Shown in pieces: positions 28,012-36,847 of a stretch of 64,000 bases of DNA. The stretch lies in NCBI RefSeq assembly GCF_008923245.1, contig NZ_WBOS01000002.1, positions 124,001 through 188,000 of the forward strand, read 5' to 3'. This DNA comes from Cytobacillus depressus. Its GTDB lineage: Bacteria; Bacillota; Bacilli; Bacillales; Cytobacillaceae. The notes beneath the pieces are model-generated. The model was not told the origin of the DNA and made no database searches. It worked only from the letters and a program-made list of their open reading frames with translations. Both the position numbers and the translations under genes were made by a program. How positions within the stretch are numbered: position 1 is the stretch's first letter; the number at the start of each line of letters is the position of its first letter.

Positions 28012-28707
28012 TTAAAAATATCTCGCGAATAATATATTGTTTTCTAAATGAACATGCATAAAAGTTTGTTCTTCGAGCATTTCAAGGCGTTTGTAAACAA
28101 GAGTATACGTTCCGCAAGCGTCAAGTGGGAGCTCATAATCAGAGGTTACTTCACGAAGAGACCGTAAAAGTTCCCCAACATGATCATGCTCCTTCTCAAG
28201 CTCTTGAATATAGCTAATCATCTCATTGCGGTTTTCCGTAGTAGGGTTTTCTAATTTTTCTAGCATCGGAAATACTATTTCTTCTTCCTTAGCTGAATGT
28301 TCAATCATTTTTTTCTTAAACTCATAAAAGAGCTCATATACCTTTAATAACTCAGGATGATGATCACCGTGAACTTTTGCCACCTTAGTCACATATGGGC
28401 TGAGCTGTGCTAACTCTTCTAATAACGGGCGATGATAATGAAGTTTTATATGATTGATGATTTCTTCAGAAGAACTATCAGTCCAGACTTCCATATTGTC
28501 TTTTTGATTTTCTTCATTTAAATAAACCTCATTTAATTCCGCCATTAATTGTTTTATATTAACAGATAGCTCGGTAGCTGCAGTAATTAATGGTGTATGT
28601 CCCCCACAGCAAAAATCTAAACGGTAACGTTTAAATACATCACTTGTTTTCGGCTGTTCATTCACAATATCTTTGACTAATGTTGTTTCAGAAAAAGGCA
28701 TACTCAT
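28012..28707 (-). CDS. ric: Iron-sulfur cluster repair protein RIC (ScdA/YtfE)
   Basis: A 231-residue di-iron protein that repairs Fe-S clusters damaged by nitric oxide or oxidation. The N-terminal ScdA_N domain has RLDFCCGGHTPL (Cys33-Cys34). The hemerythrin-like domain has IKLHYHRPLLEEL, HGDHHPEL, EHSAKEEE and EKEHDHVGE iron-ligand segments. ATG 28707 is set by AAGGAGG; the ATG at 28737 has none. It is divergent from moeA in a block of anaerobic/molybdenum genes. Confidence 0.94.
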   Translation of the reverse strand: MSMPFSETTLVKDIVNEQPKTSDVFKRYRLDFCCGGHTPLITAATELSVNIKQLMAELNEVYLNEENQKDNMEVWTDSSSEEIINHIKLHYHRPLLEELAQLSPYVTKVAKVHGDHHPELLKVYELFYEFKKKMIEHSAKEEEIVFPMLEKLENPTTENRNEMISYIQELEKEHDHVGELLRSLREVTSDYELPLDACGTYTLVYKRLEMLEEQTFMHVHLENNILFARYF

Positions 28708-28773
28708 TTCGAAATCCTCCTTATAGTTAAACTTCATTTCGTATTAAGCATAAAGGATATTTCTTTTTTAATA

Positions 28774-28789
28774 GGTGACCTTTATCACA
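28774..28789 (-). promoter_or_regulatory. Fnr/CRP-type palindrome upstream of ric
   Basis: On the minus strand TGTGATAAAGGTCACC, a near match to TGTGA-N6-TCACA, is centred about 75 bases before the ric start. Fnr-type control would fit an NO/anaerobic repair gene. This is based on the motif only. Confidence 0.5.
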
Positions 28790-28989
28790 CTTACTGCTAT
28801 TTTTAAAAATTTCTATATAGAGGCTTCATAGGGGGCACTTTGAAGAGAAATCTAAGCTAAACTATCCGTTATCCCTCATTTAACGGTTAATATTTTTCAC
28901 CCTTGCAAAATAGTGTGAGCTTTATAATGTTGAATCAGTTTCGATACATCTATAATATAAAGATAGAGTAGTCCCTAGAGGAGCTGATA

Positions 28990-30258
28990 ATGATGGTAGA
29001 GAGAAGAAATCCCATTCCCGTTGCGGAGGCTGTCCAACGGGTCATGAAGTATCAAAAAAATGGCCAGACCGAATATGTCTCAATAAATGAAAGCTTTGGG
29101 AGATATCTTGCAGAGCATATAACGGCAACGAACGATGTACCTCACTTTGATCGGTCACCATATGATGGATTTGCTGTCAGAGCTGTTGATACGAAAGAAG
29201 CATCACAGGAAAATTCGGTTGAATTTGAAGTGGTTGACCATATTGGAGCAGGAATGGTTTCAAAGGAGAAGGTAGGAGCATTCCAGGCAGTGAGAATTAT
29301 GACAGGTGCACAAATGCCTGCACAATGTGATGCAGTTATTATGCTTGAGTTAACGAAAGGATATGAGAAAAACGGAAAAACCTATATGTCTATTAAACGC
29401 CCATTTAACTCAGGTGATAATATTTCCTTTCGGGGAGAGGATGCCAAAGAAGGGGATATTCTCATTAAAAAAGGAATGAAGATTAATCCCGGAATACAAG
29501 CAATCCTTGCGACCTTTGGCTATGCAAAGGTGCCAGTAGCTAAAAAACCGCTCATTGGTCTCTATGCGACAGGTACTGAGCTATTAGATGTAGATGACCC
29601 ATTAGAGCCGGGTAAAATAAGAAATAGTAATTCATATATGATTGCTGCCCAAATAGAACGGGCAGGGGCGGATGTAAAGTATTTCGGTAAACTCCCCGAT
29701 GAATTTGAAACTTGCTATGAAGCGGTTAAATCGGCATTGGATCAAGTCGATATGCTTATCACAACAGGCGGAGTTTCGGTGGGCGATTATGATTATCTTC
29801 CCGCTATTTATGACAAAATGAACGCGGAGGTACTATTTAATAAAGTGGCAATGAGACCAGGAAGTGTAACTACCGTTGCCCAAGCAAACGGGAAGCTTTT
29901 ATTTGGGTTATCTGGAAATCCATCAGCATGTTATGTCGGATTTGAGCTATTTACAAGACCAATTATTAGAAAAATGCTTTTTGCCGAAAAGCTGCATCTC
30001 CGAAAAGAAAGAGCGATTCTGACAGTCGACTTTTTAAAGGCTAATCCTTTTACCCGCTTTGTTAGAAGTACATTAACAGTGCAAGATGGGAAGCTAATGA
30101 TCTCACCGAGCGGCGTAGATAAATCGAATATTGTCATGAGTCTTGCAGGAGCAAATGCTTTTATGATTTTGCCAGGCGGGACAAGAAGCTTTCTAACTGG
30201 CAGTGAAGTAGATGTATTGCTGCTTGAAGACTTTACTGGAAGCGAGTGGCCATGGTAA
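28990..30258 (+). CDS. moeA: Molybdopterin molybdenumtransferase MoeA
   Basis: A 422-residue cytoplasmic enzyme that inserts molybdate into adenylated molybdopterin. It shows PHFDRSPYDGFAVRA, RIMTGAQMP, SFRGEDAKEGD, ATGTELLD with IRNSNSYM, TTGGVSVGDYD and LSGNPSA, covering domains I-IV in order. The RBS region is AGAGGAGC; two ATGs (28990, 28993) are adjacent. Its end overlaps mobB. Confidence 0.95.
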   Translation: MMVERRNPIPVAEAVQRVMKYQKNGQTEYVSINESFGRYLAEHITATNDVPHFDRSPYDGFAVRAVDTKEASQENSVEFEVVDHIGAGMVSKEKVGAFQAVRIMTGAQMPAQCDAVIMLELTKGYEKNGKTYMSIKRPFNSGDNISFRGEDAKEGDILIKKGMKINPGIQAILATFGYAKVPVAKKPLIGLYATGTELLDVDDPLEPGKIRNSNSYMIAAQIERAGADVKYFGKLPDEFETCYEAVKSALDQVDMLITTGGVSVGDYDYLPAIYDKMNAEVLFNKVAMRPGSVTTVAQANGKLLFGLSGNPSACYVGFELFTRPIIRKMLFAEKLHLRKERAILTVDFLKANPFTRFVRSTLTVQDGKLMISPSGVDKSNIVMSLAGANAFMILPGGTRSFLTGSEVDVLLLEDFTGSEWPW

Positions 30259-30782
30259 GTGCTCCATTCGTGTTTCAAGTAGCTGGGTATCAAAACAGCG
30301 GAAAAACAACATTTGTCAATAAAATCATAACTCGTCTTTCTGAACAAAAGTTCAGAGCTGCTACAATTAAGCATCATGGGCATGGGGGAAAGCCAGAGTT
30401 AAATGAAATGAAGGATTCTAGTCAGCATATTTCCTCAGGAGCATTCGCTTCAATTGTCGAAGGGGATGGAAGACTGATACTTCATGCTGAACAAACAGAG
30501 TGGACAGTTGATGAGCAAATTTCAATCCTAAGCCACTTTGATCTTGACTTAATTATAATAGAAGGACATAAGAAGGCTTATTATCCTAAAGTAATTATTT
30601 TAAAAGAACTTGAAGACGAAAAACTATTAACTCTAACCAATATTCAAGCAGTATTATATTGGAATAAAGAAGTAAAAGAATTAGAAAGTAGCTATCCGTC
30701 GGTTCCCTTTTTTGCTATTCAGGATATTGAAGGGGAAGAATGGATCATGGATTATTTAGTCAAAAAGGTATACAAAAATTAA
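30252..30782 (+). CDS. mobB: Molybdopterin-guanine dinucleotide biosynthesis protein MobB
   Basis: A 176-residue P-loop GTPase-like protein with Walker A GYQNSGKTT at about residues 12-20, IKHHGHGG, and IIIEGHKKAYYPKVI. MobB assists MobA in forming the dinucleotide form of the cofactor; no mobA is present in the window. ATG 30252 lies inside the last codons of moeA (overlap of 7 bases), and an in-frame GTG at 30246 is an alternative start. Confidence 0.92.
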   Translation: MVSAPFVFQVAGYQNSGKTTFVNKIITRLSEQKFRAATIKHHGHGGKPELNEMKDSSQHISSGAFASIVEGDGRLILHAEQTEWTVDEQISILSHFDLDLIIIEGHKKAYYPKVIILKELEDEKLLTLTNIQAVLYWNKEVKELESSYPSVPFFAIQDIEGEEWIMDYLVKKVYKN

Positions 30783-30788
30783 TCTTAC

Positions 30789-30820
30789 AACCGTCAAAAT
30801 TTGGCGGTTCTTTTTGTTTT
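30789..30820 (+). terminator. Terminator after mobB
   Basis: AACCGTCAAA and TTTGGCGGTT form a stem followed by CTTTTTGTTTT. Confidence 0.85.
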
Positions 30821-30890
30821 ATTGTGATATATTGCACTTAAATTATTAGATTGAAGCATTATCGTAATGTCTATTCAATTTATTTAGATA

Positions 30891-30926
30891 CCAACAAAAA
30901 ACGCTGAGTAAGCGTTTTTTTGTTGG
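30891..30926. terminator. Second long hairpin before argC
   Basis: CCAACAAAAAACGCT pairs with AGCGTTTTTTTGTTGG around GAGTA. A/T tracts in the arms make it a possible bidirectional terminator insulating the arg promoter. Confidence 0.65.
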
Positions 30927-30963
30927 GGAAAAAAATAAAAATAAAAAACTTTTACTAAAACTG

Positions 30964-30992
30964 TTGCTTTTATTTTCTTAACTTTCTATAAT
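30964..30992 (+). promoter_or_regulatory. Sigma-A promoter of the argCJBD operon
   Basis: TTGCTT and TATAAT are separated by exactly 17 bases, 73 bases before the argC start. Confidence 0.7.
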
Positions 30993-31006
30993 AAGAGAAA
31001 TTAAAA

Positions 31007-31038
31007 CTCATAAATATAAATAAAAATGTTTAAATATA
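31007..31038 (+). promoter_or_regulatory. Candidate ArgR/AhrC (ARG box) region of argC
   Basis: The AT-rich stretch ACTCATAAATATAAATAAAA followed by ATGTTTAAATATA contains two imperfect copies of the ATGAATAAAAATTCAT-like ARG box just downstream of the promoter. Arginine repression of this operon is known in B. subtilis. Confidence 0.5.
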
Positions 31039-31064
31039 CAATTTGAAAAGTGAAAGGAGAAGCT

Positions 31065-32096
31065 ATGAACGTTTCAATTATTGGGACTACTGGCTACGGA
31101 GGAGCGGAATTACTTCGCATTCTACATAGACATCCTGAATTTAATATACAATCTATCCACTCAACGAAAGAGGATCTCCCTATTTGGATGGAATATCCTC
31201 ATCTCTATGAAATTATCGATGATCATTTGCAAAGCATTGATCCCGCTAAAATAGCTAAACAATCAGATATTGTATTTCTCGCTACTCCGTCCGGAATTTC
31301 CGGAAAATTGGCCTCTGAATTTGCGAGTGAAAATATTAAGGTCATCGATTTGTCTGGTGATTTGCGCTTACCTGCTGAGACGTATCAGCAATGGTATAAA
31401 AATGAGCCTGTTCATCCAGCTATTAGTGAGAAGGCTGTTTATGGATTATCCGAATGGCATAAGGAAGAAATCAAATCAGCTAATCTAATTGCCAATCCCG
31501 GCTGTTATCCGACAGCTGCTTTATTAAGCTTAGCGCCAGTTGTGCAAGAAAACTTAATTGATCCGAATAGTATTATTATTGATGCGAAGTCAGGTGTTTC
31601 AGGAGCAGGAAGATCTTTAAATCGAACGACGAGCTTCTCGGAAGCGAATGAAAACTTCAGAGCGTATAAAGTGAATGAACATCAGCATATACCTGAAATT
31701 GAAAAACAGCTTTTACGATGGAATGAGGAAATCCATCCAATTACGTTTACTACACATTTATTGCCAATCTCAAGAGGGATTATGACAACAAGCTATGTAC
31801 AGTTAAAAGAAGCTTATCAAACTAGCCAATTACTAGATTTATATAAAGAAACTTATAAAGACAATTCATTCATCCGAATTCGTCCGGAAAATAATTATCC
31901 ATCTGTTAAAGAAGTAGCCGGTTCTAATTATTGCGATATTGGTCTTCATGCTGATACAAGAACAGGGCGGCTAACGATCATCTCTTGTATTGATAACTTA
32001 ATGAAAGGTGCTGCTGGGCAGGCCATTCAAAATGCGAATATTATGTGCGGATTGAATGAAACAACAGGACTGGATTTTATTCCGCTCTATCCATAA
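31065..32096 (+). CDS. argC: N-acetyl-gamma-glutamyl-phosphate reductase ArgC
   Basis: A 343-residue NADPH-dependent enzyme of arginine biosynthesis. The Rossmann start IIGTTGYGGAELLR, the catalytic cysteine in NPGCYPTAA, and the C-terminal GAAGQAIQNAN are all present. ATG 31065 follows AAAGGAG; the GTG at 31050 lies ahead of that RBS. It is first gene of argCJBD. Confidence 0.97.
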   Translation: MNVSIIGTTGYGGAELLRILHRHPEFNIQSIHSTKEDLPIWMEYPHLYEIIDDHLQSIDPAKIAKQSDIVFLATPSGISGKLASEFASENIKVIDLSGDLRLPAETYQQWYKNEPVHPAISEKAVYGLSEWHKEEIKSANLIANPGCYPTAALLSLAPVVQENLIDPNSIIIDAKSGVSGAGRSLNRTTSFSEANENFRAYKVNEHQHIPEIEKQLLRWNEEIHPITFTTHLLPISRGIMTTSYVQLKEAYQTSQLLDLYKETYKDNSFIRIRPENNYPSVKEVAGSNYCDIGLHADTRTGRLTIISCIDNLMKGAAGQAIQNANIMCGLNETTGLDFIPLYP

Positions 32097-32109
32097 GGAG
32101 GAAGAAAAA

Positions 32110-33342
32110 ATGCAAGTTACGTCACAAACAATTTCGATCAAGGAAATCGCAGGGGGAAGTGTCATTTCTCCAAAGGGGTTTAAAGCTGACGGGGTACATG
32201 CTGGTTTAAGATATTCGAAAAAAGATTTAGGAATTATTATTAGTGATCTTCCTGCGAATTGTGCAGCAGTTTATACGACAAGTCATTTCCAAGCTGCACC
32301 ATTAAAAGTAACGAAAGATAGCATAGCAATGGAGCAAAAAATTCAAGCAATGATTGTAAACAGTGCCTGTGCAAACGCATGTACTGGAGAAAAAGGATTA
32401 AACGACGCATTTCAAATGCGAAAATGGACAGCTGAGAAATTCGGATTAGCGGAACATCTAGTTGCTGTTGCTTCAACTGGGGTGATTGGAGAGTTCTTGC
32501 CAATGGAAAAGATTGAACAAGGAATCCAGAAGCTGCACCCAGAATGTGATCCACTTCATTCTGACGCATTTCAAACAGCCATATTAACAACAGATATCGT
32601 CATGAAGCATTGCTGCTACTCGGCAATTATAGATGGAGTAACAGTCTCGATGGGCGGAGCGGCTAAAGGCTCTGGAATGATCAATCCAAATATGGCGACA
32701 ATGCTAGGATTTATTACTACTGATGCAAACATTGACAGCACTCATCTCCAAGCGGCATTAGGGCAAGTGACAGATACCAGCTTTAATCAAATTACTGTTG
32801 ATGGAGATACATCAACCAATGATATGGTCTTATGTTTGGCAAATGGATTGAGTGGCAATAAGCAACTTACACCAAATCATCTAGATTGGGAAGTGTTTGT
32901 CGAATTGCTTTCGAAAACTTGTGAAAGTCTTGCAAGGCAAATTGCCAAAGATGGGGAAGGTGCAACGAAATTAATTGAAGTGAATGTACAGGGAGCAGAA
33001 TGTGATCTTGATGCCAGAAAGATTGCAAAGCAAATTGTAGGTTCAAATTTAGTAAAAACAGCCGTTTATGGCGAGGATGCAAACTGGGGAAGAATTATCG
33101 GTGCCATTGGCCAAGCGGACGCCCATGTGAATCCATATACCGTTGATATTGCTATCGGACCAATCGTGATGCTTAAGAATAGTGAGCCACAACCTTTTTC
33201 AGAAGAAGATGCGAGCGAATATTTACGCAATCCTAACATTCAAATTTACGTTGATCTTCATCAAGGAAACGGAACAGGGAAAGCATGGGGCTGTGACTTA
33301 AGCTATGATTACGTAAAAATTAATGCGAGCTATCGTTCGTAA
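32110..33342 (+). CDS. argJ: Bifunctional ornithine acetyltransferase / N-acetylglutamate synthase ArgJ
   Basis: A 410-residue enzyme that recycles the acetyl group from N-acetylornithine to glutamate. The autocleavage site is in PNMATML with the nucleophile Thr197; DGDTSTNDM and the GSNLVKTAVYGEDANWGRI segment are conserved. ATG 32110 follows AAGGAGG. It starts 13 bases after argC. Confidence 0.97.
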   Translation: MQVTSQTISIKEIAGGSVISPKGFKADGVHAGLRYSKKDLGIIISDLPANCAAVYTTSHFQAAPLKVTKDSIAMEQKIQAMIVNSACANACTGEKGLNDAFQMRKWTAEKFGLAEHLVAVASTGVIGEFLPMEKIEQGIQKLHPECDPLHSDAFQTAILTTDIVMKHCCYSAIIDGVTVSMGGAAKGSGMINPNMATMLGFITTDANIDSTHLQAALGQVTDTSFNQITVDGDTSTNDMVLCLANGLSGNKQLTPNHLDWEVFVELLSKTCESLARQIAKDGEGATKLIEVNVQGAECDLDARKIAKQIVGSNLVKTAVYGEDANWGRIIGAIGQADAHVNPYTVDIAIGPIVMLKNSEPQPFSEEDASEYLRNPNIQIYVDLHQGNGTGKAWGCDLSYDYVKINASYRS

Positions 33343-33355
33343 GGGGAAAGAGCAT

Positions 33356-34129
33356 ATGAAAACAATTGTTATTAAATGCGGCGGCAGTGTGATGGATAAA
33401 CTGACTCCTTCCTTTTTTGCTAGTGTAAAGGAATTAGAAAAACAAGGCTATCAATTCGTATTCGTTCATGGTGGCGGACCTGATATTAATAAAATGCTTG
33501 ATTTATTTCATGTCCCTCATGAATTTGAACAAGGGCTTCGCAAGACGACTGCCCAAGCGATGGAAATTGTAGAAATGGTTTTATCGGGGCAAACAAATAG
33601 AAAATTAGTTGCTTTAATGCATAAAAATGGCTTAAAGGCCATTGGCTTAAATGGTAGTGACGGTGAGGTTTTGCAAGGAGAATTTCTTGATCAGGAGAAA
33701 CTAGGCTTTGTTGGTGAAATAGCAGATGTGAATGTAGCAGTAATCAATATGCTTTTACAGGAGCATAATATTCCTGCCATTACACCGATTGCGATCACAA
33801 AGGATGGCACCAAACTGAATATTAATGCTGACTTTGCAGCAGCAGCTGTTGCCAACGCGCTGAATGCTGACCATTGTATCTTTGTTACAGATGTAGACGG
33901 TATTATGATTGATGGGAAGTTATTACCACAAACAGATGCAATGGAAATTGAGAAATATATTGAAGACGGCAAAATAACGGGCGGTATGATACCAAAAGTG
34001 AAATCCGCTGTAGCAACGATTGAAAAAGGACTTCAAAGTGTCATGATCGTTTCTGGCTTAAAAAGCTTTTTAAAAGGAAAAGAATGGATTGGTACAGAAA
34101 TCACTGCAAAAGAGAGGATATTAAAATGA
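33356..34129 (+). CDS. argB: Acetylglutamate kinase ArgB
   Basis: A 257-residue amino-acid kinase that phosphorylates N-acetylglutamate. It has IKCGGSVMD at the N-terminus, FVHGGGPDI, LNINADFAAAAVA, TDVDGIM and GGMIPKVKSA. ATG 33356 is preceded by AAGGGGAAAG. Its stop overlaps the argD start (ATGA). Confidence 0.97.
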   Translation: MKTIVIKCGGSVMDKLTPSFFASVKELEKQGYQFVFVHGGGPDINKMLDLFHVPHEFEQGLRKTTAQAMEIVEMVLSGQTNRKLVALMHKNGLKAIGLNGSDGEVLQGEFLDQEKLGFVGEIADVNVAVINMLLQEHNIPAITPIAITKDGTKLNINADFAAAAVANALNADHCIFVTDVDGIMIDGKLLPQTDAMEIEKYIEDGKITGGMIPKVKSAVATIEKGLQSVMIVSGLKSFLKGKEWIGTEITAKERILK

Positions 34130-35283
34130 GTTACTTATTTCCAACATATGCCCGTTGGGAAGTTGAGCCCGATATGGCTGAGGGAAGTTACATCTTTGGA
34201 AAAGACGGCAAAAAATATTTGGACTTTACATCGGGAATTGGTGTGTGTAATCTAGGTCATCGGCCGACAGTTGTGCAAAAAGCGATCGCTAACCAGCTTG
34301 ATCGTTTCTGGCATGTATCGAATTTATTTATACAAGGCGAGCAAGAAAAAGCTGCAGAGTTATTAGCAAAAGGTGCACGTATGGATTTGGTGTTTTTTGC
34401 AAATAGCGGTGCGGAAGCAAATGAAGCGGCTATCAAGCTTGCAAGAAAAGCAACTGGGCGAAAAAAAATAATTACGTTTACGAATTCATTTCATGGGCGT
34501 ACGTTTGCCACGATGTCAGCAACTGGCCAAGATAAGATTAAAACAGGATTTGGACCCATGCTGGAAACTTTTATTTACTTGCCCTTTAATGATTTACAAG
34601 CCTTAAAACAGTCTATTGATGAGGATACTGCAGCTGTAATGCTAGAGATTGTTCAAGGTGAGGGCGGGATTCATGTTGGTACGGATGAATTTTTACACGG
34701 TGTTCAACAATTATGCAAAGAATATGAGGCTCTTTTTATAATAGATGAAATTCAAACGGGGATTGGACGGACGGGCAAGCCATTTGCTTTTCAGCATTTT
34801 CATCTGTCTCCAGACATCGTTACCTCTGCAAAGGGCTTAGGGAATGGCTTACCGATTGGGGCTGTCATTGGAAAGAAAGAATTAGAGCGAGTGTTTGGTC
34901 CTGGGAGCCATGGATCTACATTTGGGGGAAATCCACTTTCTATTGCTGCAGCAATAGCAACAATGGAAACAATTTTTCATGAGGAATTTTGTCAAGAGGT
35001 TGAAAGCATTAGTCAATATTTTCTGGAAAAATTAACAACTTCTTTACAAGTTTTTACCGAGGTAAAAGAAATAAGGAATCTAGGTCTTATGGTTGGAATT
35101 GAAACATCTATCGACTTGCCGATGCTATTAAAGGAACTTAGAGAAAATGACTTGCTAGCATTACCAGCAGGGACTAATGTATTAAGGCTATTGCCGCCTT
35201 TAACTGTGACAAAAGCTGAATTGAACAAAGCCATAAATATATTACAAACAGTCATTGGAAAATTTTCAAAAGCAGTCGTATAG
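34126..35283 (+). CDS. argD: Acetylornithine aminotransferase ArgD
   Basis: A 385-residue class III PLP-dependent transaminase. It has FANSGAEANEAAIKLARK, NSFHGRTFATMSATG, the IIDEIQTGIGRTG aspartate pair and the PLP lysine in SAKGLGNGLPIGA (Lys236). The ATG overlaps the argB stop. In B. subtilis carAB and argF follow; here carAB is missing and argF follows after 133 bp. Confidence 0.97.
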   Translation: MSYLFPTYARWEVEPDMAEGSYIFGKDGKKYLDFTSGIGVCNLGHRPTVVQKAIANQLDRFWHVSNLFIQGEQEKAAELLAKGARMDLVFFANSGAEANEAAIKLARKATGRKKIITFTNSFHGRTFATMSATGQDKIKTGFGPMLETFIYLPFNDLQALKQSIDEDTAAVMLEIVQGEGGIHVGTDEFLHGVQQLCKEYEALFIIDEIQTGIGRTGKPFAFQHFHLSPDIVTSAKGLGNGLPIGAVIGKKELERVFGPGSHGSTFGGNPLSIAAAIATMETIFHEEFCQEVESISQYFLEKLTTSLQVFTEVKEIRNLGLMVGIETSIDLPMLLKELRENDLLALPAGTNVLRLLPPLTVTKAELNKAINILQTVIGKFSKAVV

Positions 35284-35302
35284 ACTGATTATTTTTTGAA
35301 AC

Positions 35303-35336
35303 GCATGCATAAAAATTAATTATATTTAATAATTAT
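35303..35336 (+). promoter_or_regulatory. Candidate ARG boxes upstream of argF
   Basis: TGCATAAAAATTAATT and its mirror AATAATTATGCA lie back to back about 90 bases before argF. They resemble two ARG half-sites and would allow arginine control of argF on its own. Confidence 0.5.
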
Positions 35337-35416
35337 GCAGATGTAGAATGAAAAACTATTGCTTGAGAAATATACTTTGTCGAATTATGGATAAATATTG
35401 AAAAGGAGTGATTGAA

Positions 35417-36376
35417 TTGGCTATCTCAATTCAAACTGTCGATAGTAAGCTTAATATTAAAGGAAATGATTTTCTCACTTTAGCTGATTTTTCCCCAGAG
35501 GTTATTAACGGATTACTATTAAAAGCAAAAAAATTGAAAAATGCTGCTTTACTTGGCGAACATATAAACCCCCTTCAGGGGAAAATATTAGGAATGATCT
35601 TTGAAAAATCATCAACACGTACAAGAGTTTCCTTTGAAGCGGGTATGATCCAGCTTGGTGGGCAAGCATTGTATTTAAATAGTCAAGATTTGCAATTAGG
35701 AAGAGGAGAATCGATCGCTGATACTGCGAAAGTTTTATCACACTATGTAGATGCCATAATGATTCGAACTTTTTCACACGAAACAATAGAAGAGCTAGCC
35801 CATCATGCGACTATCCCAGTTATTAATGGACTAACAGATTTGTTCCATCCTTGCCAAGCGTTAGCTGATCTTTTGACTTTACAAGAAACGAAAGGAGAAT
35901 TAGCTGGATTAAAACTTACTTACGTTGGGGATGGGAATAATGTTGCACATTCACTAATGATTGGTGCATCCAAGCTAGGTGTTGATTTTACCATTGCTGC
36001 GCCAGTTGGATATGAGCCAAATGCTGAAGTAGTGAAAATGGCAAAAGAATTTGCAGCTATGAGCGGTTCTAAAGTGGTGATAACAAATAATCCGTTTGAG
36101 GCAGTTCAAGGTGCTGACGCGATTTATACAGATGTCTGGACGAGTATGGGTCAAGAGACGGAAAATGAAAAAAGACTTCATGATTTTTTTGATTTCCAAG
36201 TAAATGGGAAATTAGTTGAAAACGCAAAGAATGATTTTACATTCCTACATTGTTTGCCAGCTCATAGAGGAGAAGAGGTAACAGGAGAAGTTATCGATGG
36301 GCCAAATTCCGCTGTTTTCCAACAAGCAGGAAACCGCCTTCATGTTCAAAAAGCATTACTTTCCGAAATTTTATAA
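35417..36376 (+). CDS. argF: Ornithine carbamoyltransferase ArgF
   Basis: A 319-residue enzyme that forms citrulline from ornithine and carbamoyl phosphate. It has [12 protein letters not shown] (carbamoyl-phosphate binding), [41 protein letters not shown] and HCLPAH. TTG 35417 is chosen as start because AAAGGAG ends 8 bases upstream; a GTG at 35408 overlaps that RBS. It is separated from argD and may have its own promoter. Confidence 0.96.
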   Translation: MAISIQTVDSKLNIKGNDFLTLADFSPEVINGLLLKAKKLKNAALLGEHINPLQGKILGMIFEKSSTRTRVSFEAGMIQLGGQALYLNSQDLQLGRGESIADTAKVLSHYVDAIMIRTFSHETIEELAHHATIPVINGLTDLFHPCQALADLLTLQETKGELAGLKLTYVGDGNNVAHSLMIGASKLGVDFTIAAPVGYEPNAEVVKMAKEFAAMSGSKVVITNNPFEAVQGADAIYTDVWTSMGQETENEKRLHDFFDFQVNGKLVENAKNDFTFLHCLPAHRGEEVTGEVIDGPNSAVFQQAGNRLHVQKALLSEIL

Positions 36377-36399
36377 ATTTGCACAGTTTAGATTTCTGC

Positions 36400-36434
36400 T
36401 TAAAAGGCCTTCTCACATGGGATGGTCTTTTTTA
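36400..36434 (+). terminator. Terminator after argF
   Basis: AAAAGGCCTTCTC and GGGATGGTCTTTT form an imperfect stem followed by TTATTG. Confidence 0.65.
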
Positions 36435-36436
36435 TT

Positions 36437-36478
36437 GTCTAGCTTTAGCACCTCCTTTCAAGGCGATTCCACTTTTTT
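36437..36478. repeat. Degenerate short copy of the dispersed intergenic repeat (copy 7)
   Basis: TGTCTAGCTTTAGCACC is followed by TCAAGGCGATTCCACTTTTT. It matches the two ends of the repeat seen in copy 1, with several substitutions. Confidence 0.55.
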
Positions 36479-36565
36479 ATTTGGCGTGGAAAAAGATTCC
36501 TTCATGATGATTTTTTCCGCAGGAAATAATAATACTGATTCAATAATGAAGGAGGGCTATGAGTA

Positions 36566-36745
36566 ATGGGGCAAAATCGCCAATTTAGAGCAGGGCAAAA
36601 GGCACCGAATAATGGGGTGTATATTGAAATTGGGGAGACAGGGAGTACTGTAAATAATCCACAAGTGCTTAAACTTAGAGCGGGAGATAAATTTCCAGAG
36701 AACTCTAACCATAATCGCGTGTGGACTTATCAGCGAAAACCGTAA
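36566..36745 (+). CDS. yjzC: YjzC family small protein
   Basis: A 59-residue protein: MGQNRQFRAGQKAPNNGVYI, then a GETGSTVNNPQVLKLRAGD core, ending WTYQRKP. It matches the YjzC family (PF14168) in length and in the MGQNR..F..GQKAP start, and lies between argF and clpB/yjzD as in relatives. RBS GAAGGAGGG lies 10 bases upstream. Function is unknown. Confidence 0.88.
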   Translation: MGQNRQFRAGQKAPNNGVYIEIGETGSTVNNPQVLKLRAGDKFPENSNHNRVWTYQRKP

Positions 36746-36777
36746 GATAAAAGTCAGAATTTCACTAGGCCATCCAA

Positions 36778-36805
36778 TTGTGGATGGCTTTACATATGCT
36801 ATAAT
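36778..36805 (+). promoter_or_regulatory. Sigma-A promoter of clpB
   Basis: TTGTGG and TATAAT are separated by 16 bases. The -35 box lies in the GCCATCC/GGATGGC hairpin that follows yjzC. Confidence 0.65.
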
Positions 36806-36814
36806 ATTGTAAAA

Positions 36815-36831
36815 GGTCAAAGAAGGTCAAA
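36815..36831 (+). promoter_or_regulatory. CtsR operator of clpB
   Basis: GGTCAAA-GAA-GGTCAAA is an exact match to the CtsR direct heptad repeat with its three-base spacer. It lies at the expected transcription start, just before the clpB RBS. Confidence 0.92.
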
Positions 36832-36847
36832 AAAAGGAGGGGTCATT

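Noticed and set aside
28903..28928. TTGCAA / TATAAT pair upstream of moeA as a promoter
   Set aside because: The spacing is only 14 bases, so it was not annotated although the TATAAT may be used with another -35.
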